A DNA stretch of 30,892 nt from an uncultured Lachnospiraceae bacterium (GTDB lineage Bacteria > Bacillota > Clostridia > Lachnospirales > Lachnospiraceae): NCBI GenBank assembly GCA_910585715.1, contig CAJUEX010000044.1:1-30892 (forward strand), in the 5' to 3' direction. Numbering within the stretch: position 1 is the stretch's first letter; each line of letters opens with the position of its first letter. Positions 24,097 through 30,892 of the stretch are shown in pieces. The notes beneath the pieces were generated by a model that was not told the DNA's origin, did not search any database, and worked only from the letters and a program-made list of their open reading frames with translations. The translations under genes and the position numbers were made by a program.

Positions 24097-24456
24097 CTAT
24101 AAAATCCCTCCTGCACTTCTATAGCAAAAATAAACAACAGCTCCTATACAAAGCACTGCAATTCCTCCGTAAAAAAAAGGAACTTTTCTCCCCTTTCCAT
24201 ACCGAAAGAAAAAGCTCCATAAGAGAAACAGCATAAGGGGAAAAATCATGGCATTCATGGAAAAGGCAGTCTTCCACCGAAAGGTGCAGAAATAGAAAAA
24301 GGCTCTTGTAAGACCGCAGCCCGGACAGGGTGCCTTCAAAAACAACATGCTGGGACATGCTTCTCCCAGACAAACCGTGGAAAGCAACAGATATAGCGCC
24401 GCCGCCACAATTCCGATTTTATAATTATCCCAATCCCTTTTTATTCTTTCAAGCAT
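24097..24456 (-). CDS. DUF2752 family membrane protein
   Basis: 119 residues from the ATG at 24456 (MLERIKRDWDNYKIG), chosen because AGGG lies eight bases upstream and the gene then starts 10 bases after its neighbour; the open frame reaches 24495 but would overlap that neighbour. The DUF2752 signature KAPCPGCGLTRAF (41-53, Cys44 and Cys47, plus upstream Cys34) is clear, with three hydrophobic helices. Function of the family is unknown; the CPGCGLTR motif suggests a metal- or thiol-linked role. Confidence 0.85.
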   Translation of the reverse strand: MLERIKRDWDNYKIGIVAAALYLLLSTVCLGEACPSMLFLKAPCPGCGLTRAFFYFCTFRWKTAFSMNAMIFPLMLFLLWSFFFRYGKGRKVPFFYGGIAVLCIGAVVYFCYRSAGGIL

Positions 24457-24466
24457 CTTCTTTTCC

Positions 24467-25159
24467 CTATCCCCAAAGAAATTTATATGCCACAATAAGA
24501 AGTATCAGCATGTAAACAACGCTCATAAGAAACCTGAACCATTTAAGAGGTTTATCCGGGAACCATGCTTCCGCAGGATTGTCAGGATTCAGTAAAAGTG
24601 TATAATATTGATTGACGCTGGGAGCGCCTTTATGATAATCCCAGTAACCGGAATGGACATACTCCTTTCCGTCATAAGTATATTGGAAAACCGGTATATA
24701 TGCTGTGCTTCCATCTCCGCCGCAAGTATCCTTTACATCGATGCATTTTGCCTGTATGGAATATGTATATATGCGCTTTTTCCTTTTATCAGCCAGCGGT
24801 TCTTTCACAATCATCCAAAGCCCTGTAATAAAAAACACTAAAACCACTAAAAGCACGATAATCCTGTCCCTGTCAAGTCTGATATCTTTTAAAAAGGAAA
24901 AACTCCAGATATATGCGGCAGATACTCCCATACATCCAAGTCCTGCAATGGGAAACAGCAAAACCCACGCTTCCTTCAGGCTGATTCCACCTGCAATAAT
25001 GGCAGCTATCCCCATTACAAAAAATATACTGCCTAAAAGAAAGACGCCCACAGGAGGATTTACCTGAAAAAAGTAAATCATTGCTATCGCCGCCAGAACC
25101 AAAGCAATTGCAAAAACAATACCCATAACTCCGCCAGGGTTACGATTTTTCTTTCCCAT
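24467..25159 (-). CDS. DUF3592 membrane protein
   Basis: 230 residues from the ATG at 25159 (MGKKNRNPGG), preceded by GAAGGAG; the frame stays open to 25243 but those 28 residues lack family character. Four hydrophobic helices in the first 125 residues, then a soluble domain (YSIQAKCIDVKDTCGGDGSTAYIPVFQYTYDGKEY... VNQYYTLLLNPDNPAEAW) of DUF3592 type, and a last helix. Found in many Gram-positive genomes beside small membrane proteins; function unknown. A degenerate piece of this gene lies at 25811-25880. Confidence 0.75.
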   Translation of the reverse strand: MGKKNRNPGGVMGIVFAIALVLAAIAMIYFFQVNPPVGVFLLGSIFFVMGIAAIIAGGISLKEAWVLLFPIAGLGCMGVSAAYIWSFSFLKDIRLDRDRIIVLLVVLVFFITGLWMIVKEPLADKRKKRIYTYSIQAKCIDVKDTCGGDGSTAYIPVFQYTYDGKEYVHSGYWDYHKGAPSVNQYYTLLLNPDNPAEAWFPDKPLKWFRFLMSVVYMLILLIVAYKFLWG

Positions 25160-25218
25160 CCTCACTTCTCCTTCCCGATATCTATATATTAAGCATTTGT
25201 CCCCCTGCTGCCGCAGGA

Positions 25219-25302
25219 CCAAACACTCCTGCCCCTGCGGCACAGCCTATAAATCCAGACAGAACGGGAATCACTGCCTGAATTGCCTGAAATAAAACAA
25301 AT
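25219..25302 (-). pseudogene. Remnant of a VTT/TVP38 gene
   Basis: These 84 bases match 26218-26301 inside the VTT gene with only a handful of differences. Read in the same frame they give FVLFQAIQAVIP..GFIGCAAGAGVFG, residues 58-86 of that protein. The match ends abruptly on both sides, there is no start codon or ribosome binding site, so it is a fossil of a partial duplication. Confidence 0.8.
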
Positions 25303-25315
25303 CTTCCCACTAATA

Positions 25316-25675
25316 TCATTGCAGCATTGCGCCAAAGAAGCCAAAAACAAACGACAATCCTACTATAACCGCCGCCATTATTAAAGATGCCTTAAAGTAA
25401 TTGGATTTACTTGCCTTTTCGTTTTTGCTGAATGCCCATACAAAAACCATGATAATGTTTATACATGGAATCATTGAAATCAAAAAAACAATTATCCATT
25501 CTCCTACTGAAACCGGATCTTCTCCCCCATCAGCATATGCAGGCCTCAGCGGGTCTGACGGGCCGTTATATGCAGGCGGCACAAACGGCTGTCCATTATA
25601 ATTGTTCATATTGGATTGATTAGAATATGAACTTTCAAAACCATTGCCCATATCGTTAAAATTGTTGTTGTCCAT
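25316..25675 (-). CDS. Small Asn-rich membrane protein, paralogue B
   Basis: 119 residues, nearly the same as paralogue A but with a single NGFESSYSNQ unit and a shorter C-terminus (ends FGFFGAMLQ). Helices at about 63-83 and 98-117, with WAFSKNEKASKSNYFKAS between. The upstream 100 bases are also duplicated, including the promoter. Sequence divergence between the copies suggests both are kept under selection rather than being a fresh duplication. Function unknown. Confidence 0.75.
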   Translation of the reverse strand: MDNNNFNDMGNGFESSYSNQSNMNNYNGQPFVPPAYNGPSDPLRPAYADGGEDPVSVGEWIIVFLISMIPCINIIMVFVWAFSKNEKASKSNYFKASLIMAAVIVGLSFVFGFFGAMLQ

Positions 25676-25749
25676 GCAGGTACCCTCCCTCTTTTCACTT
25701 CCGCTTTATCTGTCGTAAGGACTTTGTTTTGATAAATATATACCATAAT

Positions 25750-25778
25750 AGAATACCATATTTTAAAATCACAGACAA
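25750..25778 (-). promoter_or_regulatory. Promoter of paralogue B
   Basis: Minus-strand -35 TTGTCT (25773-25778), 17-base spacer, -10 TATTCT (25750-25755), in the same position relative to the gene as in paralogue A. It may also serve the DUF3592 and DUF2752 genes, since no terminator is seen between them. Confidence 0.5.
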
Positions 25779-25810
25779 TTGAAAACAACAAAATCCAAAA
25801 ACAGCAGAAT

Positions 25811-25880
25811 CTATGCTTTCTCCAGGCTGATTCCTTCTACAACAATGGCAGGGATTCCCATTACGGAAAACACCCTGCCT
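25811..25880 (-). pseudogene. Remnant of a DUF3592 gene
   Basis: Bases 25815-25880 align without gaps to 24969-25034 of the DUF3592 gene at roughly 80 percent identity. The frame reads VMGIPAIVVEGISLEKA and then a TAG stop at 25811, where the intact gene continues EAWV. It sits directly after the VTT stop codon, with no start site: a degenerate duplicate. Confidence 0.75.
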
Positions 25881-25886
25881 GTCCCG

Positions 25887-26474
25887 CTATCGAAAGAGCA
25901 GCCCGAATCCAATACTGTAAAGCAAAATGCACCAGGGCTTTGACAAAAGAAGAATCACGCAGAACTTCTTGAACCCCATGGAGGTCAGCCCAGCCAGATA
26001 ACAGAATACATCATCCGGTCCCAGCGGAAGCAGAATCGTCAGTATAAATACAATCACAAATCCCCTGCTGTTATCAACCTTGTCCGCATATTTGTTGTAT
26101 TTTTCCTCCGAAACCATCTTTTTTACAAGCGCAACTCCAAATTTTCTTGCCAGAATAAATGCAATGATACTACCCGCACAAATCCCCGTATAATTATATA
26201 TAAAGCCTGCCACGGGGCCAAACACTCCTGCCCCTGCGGCACAGCCTATAAATCCCGGCAAAATGGGAATCACTACCTGAATTGCCTGAAATAAAACAAA
26301 TACTACCGGCGCTGCCGCCCCAAAGCTGTCTATATATATGGCAAATGCCTGTCTTGAAGCAAAGTACCCCTGAATATAGCCGTTGATAATCACATATGCC
26401 ATAAACAAAATCGTAAGCACTGCCAGAATGGTAACAAACCATTTGATGTTTTTTAATACATTTGATGTTTCCAT
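25887..26474 (-). CDS. VTT-domain (TVP38/TMEM64, DedA-like) membrane protein
   Basis: 195 residues, about six hydrophobic segments. The family core is visible: the re-entrant IPILPGFIGCAAGAGVFGP (69-87), the GxxxG-rich helix with ILARKFG (107-113), and the second PLGPDDVFCYLAGLTSM (150-166). Relatives include DedA proteins implicated in lipid-carrier recycling and membrane homeostasis, but the substrate of TVP38-type members in bacteria is not established. A GGAGAAC site precedes the ATG. Confidence 0.88.
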   Translation of the reverse strand: METSNVLKNIKWFVTILAVLTILFMAYVIINGYIQGYFASRQAFAIYIDSFGAAAPVVFVLFQAIQVVIPILPGFIGCAAGAGVFGPVAGFIYNYTGICAGSIIAFILARKFGVALVKKMVSEEKYNKYADKVDNSRGFVIVFILTILLPLGPDDVFCYLAGLTSMGFKKFCVILLLSKPWCILLYSIGFGLLFR

Positions 26475-26570
26475 ACTCTGCCCTGTTCTCCTTTTATTTA
26501 CATCAAAAGTATCATATCAAATCTTTTCTTTTTTTTCTTCCTATAAATTCTTAATAATTCTTAAATTATA

Positions 26571-26784
26571 ACAGTTCAGCCGGCAGTTCCCCCACAGTCA
26601 TTGGGATGGACATTTGGCAGAACATGTTTCTGCGTCGCCACGCTCCCGCTCTGATAAAAACGCAACAGTGCTAAGCTCGAAAATACCTCGCTAAGCGCTG
26701 GCGATTTTATAAGGGCTCCTTAAGAAATCATGTTCTGCCAAATGTCCATCTCAATGACTGTGGGGGAACTGCCGGCTGAACTGT
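26571..26784. repeat. 214-bp long-palindrome intergenic repeat (MITE-like)
   Basis: Two 56-base arms (26571-26626 and 26729-26784), inverted, with a single mismatch, enclose about 100 bases containing CGTCGCCACGCTCCCGCTCT and CAGTGCTAAGCTCGAAAA. A second copy with the same centre starts at 30767. No transposase is encoded. The right end touches the maf stop codon; TTAAATT occurs near both ends (26561-26567 and 26789-26795), a possible but unproven target duplication. As RNA it would form a very stable hairpin and, on the minus strand, would be the 3' end of the maf transcript. The whole 314-base gap between maf and the VTT gene holds only this repeat and the VTT upstream region. Confidence 0.85.
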
Positions 26785-26788
26785 TTCT

Positions 26789-27445
26789 TTAAATTGTAAA
26801 GCTTCCCTTCATCCGCTGATACAACTCTCCCAAAGGAAGCCCCACCACATTATTATAGTCTCCCAGAATTTCCTTTATATAAACAGCGCCCTGCCCCTGA
26901 ATGCCATAGGCGCCTGCCTTGTCCATAGGTTCCTCTGTTTCGATATATGCCCATATTTCCTCATCTGTCATGGGATAAAAAGTCACTTTTGTGGAAACTG
27001 CAAAGCTTTCTTTTTTCATGCTCCCCGCTTCCTGCCATACCAGGGTCACTCCGGTATATACAAAATGAAAATCTCCCTGCAGCCTCTTTAACATCTTAAA
27101 AGCTTCCTCACGGCTCTTTGGTTTTCCCAGAATCCGAAATCTTCTTTCCTCTTTTTCAGAGCCGTTCTCCCTGCGGACAGCTTCTTTATAATTCTCATCC
27201 CCCCCGCAAGCCACAACCGTATCTGCTCCTAATACAATACTTTCTTCTTTTGCTTTTTCTTCCAGACTCTGAAACACATCCTCTGCTTTCTGGCAGGATA
27301 ACTCCAGCACAATATCCTCCGGCTCTGTTTTTGTAATAATTTCCTCTACTTTAGAAGGAATAACAGAAAAAGGAAAGCCTGCCTGTTGTAAAAGTTCCCT
27401 CCTTCGCGGAGAATTGGATGCGAGAATCAAATGTTTTGAGAACAT
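26789..27445 (-). CDS. maf: Maf-like nucleotide pyrophosphatase
   Basis: 218 residues. Maf proteins hydrolyse non-canonical or modified nucleoside triphosphates. Seen: the N-terminal LILASNSPRRRELL (6-19), GADTVV with catalytic Asp75, ILGKPKSREEAF (105-116), TGVTLV and the C-terminal DKAGAYGIQGQGAVYI and GDYNNVVGLPL. Between VVACG and ILGKP there is a charged insertion of about 22 residues (83-104), making it longer than the usual ~190. The DTVV-type active site suggests a UTP/TTP-acting subfamily. Confidence 0.92.
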   Translation of the reverse strand: MFSKHLILASNSPRRRELLQQAGFPFSVIPSKVEEIITKTEPEDIVLELSCQKAEDVFQSLEEKAKEESIVLGADTVVACGGDENYKEAVRRENGSEKEERRFRILGKPKSREEAFKMLKRLQGDFHFVYTGVTLVWQEAGSMKKESFAVSTKVTFYPMTDEEIWAYIETEEPMDKAGAYGIQGQGAVYIKEILGDYNNVVGLPLGELYQRMKGSFTI

Positions 27446-27497
27446 AGGGATAGTTCCTTTCTGCTTAAATTGCTTAAATTAATGAAAATAAAATAAA

Positions 27498-27528
27498 GGA
27501 CGAAAGATTCAAACACTGTCTTTCGCCC
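27498..27528 (-). terminator. Terminator of the second FtsX transporter operon
   Basis: Inverted repeat GGACGAAAGA / TCTTTCGCCC (10 bp with one G-U pair, 11-base loop) followed on the minus strand by UUUAUUUUAUUUU. It lies 18 bases after the permease stop codon and 53 bases before maf. Confidence 0.7.
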
Positions 27529-27545
27529 CTTATTATATCCTTTTT

Positions 27546-29906
27546 CTATTCTACAATCAAACTTTTTGTATCCACCCTCTTTATCCTTCCCGATATAAGC
27601 CATGCAAAAAAGAAGAAAACTGCCGCCAGCACAAGAACCAGCAGGGCACAATCCCAGAACCCGTAGCTTGTTAAAAAGTGGGTAATTCCCATACTGCTCA
27701 AAGCCATTCCGATAAGCCTGTCATTCGTAAGCACATTGCATGCTGCGCCAAATATGCCTCCCACAAATGCCACTGTCAGAAAACGCAGTGAAAACTGCAG
27801 CCTTAAATGGTCTGTTGTAAAGCCCTGAGATTTATAAATGCCATAATCATTTTTTTCCTTTAAAAACACCTTGTCGCATACCATATAGGCTGCAATCAGA
27901 ATAAACAAAATGGAAAGTCCATATATCAGCAGGCAGGAAAGCAATGTTGCATCCGAAATCGTCCTTAAGCTTTCCACAATCCCCTGCAAATTTGTAATAT
28001 AAACATGCTCCCCGTACTGTTCCTGCAGTTTTTCCACCAGACTGCTTATCTGTTCCTTGTCGGAAACCAGATAATTATATTGTGCCAGCTGGCTTTCGGA
28101 AAATTCAAATCGGGAAAGTCCTTCTTTCAGCATAGCCAATGCTTTTCCTGCATTGGGAACCGACTGGAAATACCCTGTAATCAGAAAATCCCCCCTTTCC
28201 TTTCCATGTGTAAGCGTGACTGTGTCCCCAATGTTTAAATGGTATATTTTTGCAATTGTTTCCGTAATTATTATTTCATTTTCATAGCGTGGCTCCCTGC
28301 CCTTATATACATTGGTAAATTCTTCACTGCTTTCCGGCGCCGTTACGGAAATGGAATCCCCATCCAGCATTAAATATACCATGGGACACATATAGGAACG
28401 CTCTATCCCTGCATATTCCTCTATCATGCTTTCAATTTCCGTTTTCTTTTCCATCGCATTTTCATATCCCACATTCAGGTCAAATTCTATGCCAAAATAG
28501 TCCTTTAACATATTTTCTTCATCCATGCAGGACATGGTGGAGGTAACTGCCATAATAAAATAAACAAGCATTGCCACAATCAGCAGGCTGGATACATACT
28601 GTTTTGCATTGCTTGCAAGCTGCCGAAGCATCATGCGAAGTACCAGTCCTCCTTTTCCCAATGTGGTATGGATTCTTGGTGAAAAATAGTTGCTGTCCCT
28701 GCCTCCTGAAATGGCACGCATTGGGGAAATCCGCCCTACTCTTCCGGTCTTAATCCATGCAAATCCTCCAATACACCCCAGCATGAAAAATACAGCCGTC
28801 AGACTAAATCCATAGGGAATTTTATGCTCCGGCAATAGGGCTGCAAGCCGCACAAGCTGTCCGCTTATATAATATACAGAGGGAAATGCCGCAAAAAACC
28901 CCAATATGCCGCCTATAGCTCCTGCCAGTAAATATTGGCAAAAGTAAACAAACTGCAATTCCCGTTTTCGATAGCCCTGGGATTTTAAAATGCCCAGATT
29001 CGTATATTCCATTTCTATTGTAGAGGTAATGCTGTGTCCCACGATTCCAAGCACTCCTGCAAACATCAGAACTGCAAATACCGCCATAACTGCCGAAAAG
29101 ATATCTGTCATCATAGTCGCATAGGTTATAAAATCATTTTTGGATACCATAAAATAGGAAGCGCTTATAATGCCGGTTCTTTTATCTATCTCGTCTTTAA
29201 ATTCCTTTTCCTGCAATTTGCTGTCCTTTTTTTGATAAATCATCAGATTATCCGCAGAAGAAAGAAAAGCATCTCCCTTTTCATCTGCTTTTTTCAACAC
29301 TTCATAATCGCTTTGGCTAATCCATACATTTTTTGCTCCGGATATCAGCGGATTTCCCACGGTGATATCTTCTACAAATGCTTTTATGTGAAATGTTTTA
29401 TTAATAGTTTCGCATTTTACTTCTACCAAATCCCCTGCCTTGCAGGCATATTTGGTTTGATAAGAAACCGGAAGATAGATTTCCCCCTCCTTAAGAGGCT
29501 CCGCTTCCTGAGCAAATTCCAGATTATTCTGTGCAAAAACAGGATATGGCATATTTTCCTTATCATATGTCTGAAACAGCATTCTGTCCTTTGTTTGCTG
29601 TTCTCCGATAGTAACGCTGTTTTCTGCGTATATCATTATACAGGGGATTCTATGCACCCCTTCCACCTGCTCATATGCCTTTGCCTTCTCTATCATTTCT
29701 TCTGTCAGGACGTTTTCTTTATAATAACAGCACAAATCTCCTGCTTTTGCTTCCGAAAGCGACTGTCCGGCACGCTTTTTGCTGTTTTCATTGACAGAAC
29801 AGGAAACCGTAATCACCAGTGTAATTACAAACATTAACAATGATACACTGATAAAATTGCTTTTTTTGCTGCGAATATTTGCTCTTAAAATTGCCAGTAT
29901 GCTCAT
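27546..29906 (-). CDS. FtsX-family ABC permease (two-module)
   Basis: 786 residues from the ATG at 29906 (MSILAILRANIRSKKSNF), which has AGGAGG six bases upstream; the open frame reaches 29936 but would overlap the ATPase gene. N-terminal helix, a first extracytoplasmic domain, a three-helix FtsX module (about 265-385, with EYTNLGILKSQGYRKREL), then a second anchoring helix near 435, a second external domain, and a final FtsX module (about 660-775, with EKNDYGIYKSQGFTTDHL). The duplicated YGILKSQG loops are typical of large Gram-positive permeases with lantibiotic, lipid or unknown substrates. Partner of the ATPase 10 bases upstream. Confidence 0.9.
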   Translation of the reverse strand: MSILAILRANIRSKKSNFISVSLLMFVITLVITVSCSVNENSKKRAGQSLSEAKAGDLCCYYKENVLTEEMIEKAKAYEQVEGVHRIPCIMIYAENSVTIGEQQTKDRMLFQTYDKENMPYPVFAQNNLEFAQEAEPLKEGEIYLPVSYQTKYACKAGDLVEVKCETINKTFHIKAFVEDITVGNPLISGAKNVWISQSDYEVLKKADEKGDAFLSSADNLMIYQKKDSKLQEKEFKDEIDKRTGIISASYFMVSKNDFITYATMMTDIFSAVMAVFAVLMFAGVLGIVGHSITSTIEMEYTNLGILKSQGYRKRELQFVYFCQYLLAGAIGGILGFFAAFPSVYYISGQLVRLAALLPEHKIPYGFSLTAVFFMLGCIGGFAWIKTGRVGRISPMRAISGGRDSNYFSPRIHTTLGKGGLVLRMMLRQLASNAKQYVSSLLIVAMLVYFIMAVTSTMSCMDEENMLKDYFGIEFDLNVGYENAMEKKTEIESMIEEYAGIERSYMCPMVYLMLDGDSISVTAPESSEEFTNVYKGREPRYENEIIITETIAKIYHLNIGDTVTLTHGKERGDFLITGYFQSVPNAGKALAMLKEGLSRFEFSESQLAQYNYLVSDKEQISSLVEKLQEQYGEHVYITNLQGIVESLRTISDATLLSCLLIYGLSILFILIAAYMVCDKVFLKEKNDYGIYKSQGFTTDHLRLQFSLRFLTVAFVGGIFGAACNVLTNDRLIGMALSSMGITHFLTSYGFWDCALLVLVLAAVFFFFAWLISGRIKRVDTKSLIVE

Positions 29907-29916
29907 CCCGCACCTC

Positions 29917-30678
29917 CTACCATGACATAGAAGCAAGCCATGCGGTTATTTGCGTTTCCCTGCTCCTTGCTTCTTCCATTTTAAAAGGCGCCAGTTTCAA
30001 TTCGCCTGTGATTCTTCCGTCTTCCAGATATAAAATCCGGTTTCCGTAAACAGCGGCTCTTACATCATGGGTTACCATTAAAATGCTTTGTCCCTTTTTG
30101 TTGATTTTGGCAAGCAATGCCATAACGTCCTTTGTGTTTTTCTGATTTAAGGCTCCTGTAGGCTCATCTGCAAACAAAAGCCTGGGCTCGTTTATCATTG
30201 CCCTTGCAATGGCTGCCCGCTGCTGTTCCCCTCCCGACACCTGTGAGGGAAGGCGCTTCATGGCGCCCTGAATGTTCACCTGCTCCAAAAGCTCTTTCGC
30301 CCTTTGATTGGTTTCTTTTGTTGTCCTTGACTTATTTAAGTAACCCGGCACTGCTACATTTTCAAACAGGCTTAAATTGCTTACCAGATGCATCTGTTGG
30401 AATACGAATCCAAAGCCCCCTCTTCTGAGCATTGCCATTTCCTTTTCATTCATGCCGTTTAGCGGCTTTCCTTCATACCATATATCACCGCTTGTAATAG
30501 TATCCATGCCGCTGATACAATATAAAAGGGTTGACTTTCCGGAACCGGAGGAGCCCATGATTACCGTAAAATCTCCCTGATAGATTTCCATGCTCACCTG
30601 ATTTAACACATGATTCTGCTCTCCGTTATTGGAAAAGCTTTTGCACAAATCCTTTGTTTTTAATAGTACGCTGTCCAT
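29917..30678 (-). CDS. ABC transporter ATPase, LolD/MacB type
   Basis: 253 residues. Walker A GSSGSGKST (42-50), Q-loop Gln94, signature VSGGEQQRAAIARA (147-160), Walker B LLFADEPTGALN (167-178) and switch His204. A C-terminal extension of about 30 residues (ELKLAPFKMEEARSRETQIT) goes beyond the core. It precedes the FtsX permease by 10 bases and together they form one transporter. No two-component system genes are within the window, although the promoter region suggests such control. Confidence 0.93.
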   Translation of the reverse strand: MDSVLLKTKDLCKSFSNNGEQNHVLNQVSMEIYQGDFTVIMGSSGSGKSTLLYCISGMDTITSGDIWYEGKPLNGMNEKEMAMLRRGGFGFVFQQMHLVSNLSLFENVAVPGYLNKSRTTKETNQRAKELLEQVNIQGAMKRLPSQVSGGEQQRAAIARAMINEPRLLFADEPTGALNQKNTKDVMALLAKINKKGQSILMVTHDVRAAVYGNRILYLEDGRITGELKLAPFKMEEARSRETQITAWLASMSW

Positions 30679-30715
30679 AAAAAACTTCCTTTCTTTTTTG
30701 CTTTTTCTGTTGTTT

Positions 30716-30755
30716 TTTATATGGTAGCAAAAAAGTGTTTAAGAAATCTTTAAGA
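30716..30755 (-). promoter_or_regulatory. Promoter with overlapping direct repeats (possible response-regulator site)
   Basis: Two TTTAAGA units at 30738-30744 and 30749-30755 (plus-strand reading) repeat with an 11-base period, about one helix turn, a pattern typical of OmpR-family response regulators. The -10 box TATAAA (30716-30721) lies 17 bases from a poor -35 TCTTAA (30739-30744) that falls within the first unit, as in activator-dependent promoters. Confidence 0.45.
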
Positions 30756-30766
30756 GATTTCCCGTA

Positions 30767-30892
30767 ACAGTTTAGGCAGCAGCTTTCCCCGCAGGAATCG
30801 GGATGGAGCTTTGACAGAACATGTTTCTACGTCGTCACGCTCCCGCTCTATAAAAACGCAGCAGTGCTAAGCTCGAAAGAACCTCGCTAAGC
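30767..30892. repeat. Second copy of the long-palindrome repeat (cut by window edge)
   Basis: Starts AACAG like the copy at 26571 and follows it throughout, including GGGATGGA, CAGAACATGTTTCT, CACGCTCCCGCTCT, AAAAACGCA, CAGTGCTAAGCTCGAAA and ACCTCGCTAAGC. The outer arm is more diverged than the centre. The right arm lies beyond the window, so it cannot be checked whether arm changes are compensated. Confidence 0.85.

Noticed and set aside
26571..26784. Long palindrome considered as an IS element or CRISPR-like array
   Set aside because: No transposase or recombinase frame in it, and there is no repeat-spacer periodicity; classed as a non-autonomous intergenic repeat.
29034..29837. 267-codon plus-strand open frame opposite the FtsX permease
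   Set aside because: It is a shadow of the minus-strand gene: Cys/His/Phe-rich, low-complexity composition, no ribosome binding site and no family resemblance, while the minus frame has clear FtsX modules.
1..30892. tRNA or rRNA genes, CRISPR arrays, phage integrase or attachment sites
   Set aside because: None recognised on reading both strands; no clear direct-repeat boundaries were found around the AT-rich RiPP cassette.

Overview
The window looks like a chromosomal piece of a Clostridia (Firmicutes) genome, most likely Lachnospiraceae. Evidence: the left 7 kb is a canonical S10-spc ribosomal-protein operon with Firmicute features (four-cysteine, type Z S14; strong AGGAGG ribosome binding sites; 17-bp-spaced sigma-A promoters; lipobox lipoprotein; abundant U-tailed terminators). 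Nearly all genes lie on the minus strand, so transcription runs right to left.

Layout. (1) 1-6875: rpsJ-rplC-rplD-rplW-rplB-rpsS-rplV-rpsC-rplP-rpmC-rpsQ-rplN-rplX-rplE-rpsZ-rpsH, the last cut by the window edge. A ~245-nt, strongly structured 5' leader and a clear promoter (7126-7154) precede it. (2) 7138-13177: an AT-rich RiPP (ribosomally made, post-translationally modified peptide) cassette. In transcription order: a radical SAM/SPASM maturase, a TIGR04066-like maturation protein, an acyl-carrier-like protein that lacks the phosphopantetheine serine, a 56-residue four-cysteine precursor peptide (10219-10389), a subtilisin-like protease with an unusual C-terminal domain, and an ABC exporter. 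This matches the clostridial Cys-rich peptide (CcpM / Clo7bot / CLI_3235-type) arrangement known from genome annotation; to my knowledge its product chemistry is not settled. (3) 13206-16962: a MacB-like ABC transporter (two FtsX permeases and one ATPase) just upstream of the maturase and probably in the same transcript, with a good promoter at 16987-17015. Its base composition is clearly richer in G+C than the cassette, so the cassette may have been inserted behind it. (4) 17151-21525: a secreted gingipain-type (C25) cysteine protease and a PutP-type Na+/proline symporter whose promoter is followed almost at once by a terminator-like hairpin. (5) 21759-23320, plus strand: a lipoprotein and an RlmI-like methyltransferase. 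(6) 23431-26474: small membrane proteins (two paralogues with duplicated promoters, DUF2752, DUF3592, VTT/TVP38) in a region scarred by partial gene duplications. (7) 26571-26784, 24035-24088 and 30767-end: members of an intergenic long-palindrome repeat. (8) 26789-30678: Maf nucleotide pyrophosphatase and a second FtsX-type ABC transporter operon with a possible response-regulator operator.

Working model for the RiPP locus (inference): the precursor is recognised through the N-terminal domain of the maturase, modified on its C-terminal part with help from the TIGR04066-like and ACP-like proteins, cleaved by the subtilase (the exporter has no C39 peptidase domain), and exported by the half-size ABC transporter. 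The MacB-like transporter may give export or self-protection. A hairpin after the precursor gene could set its expression apart from the downstream protease and exporter.
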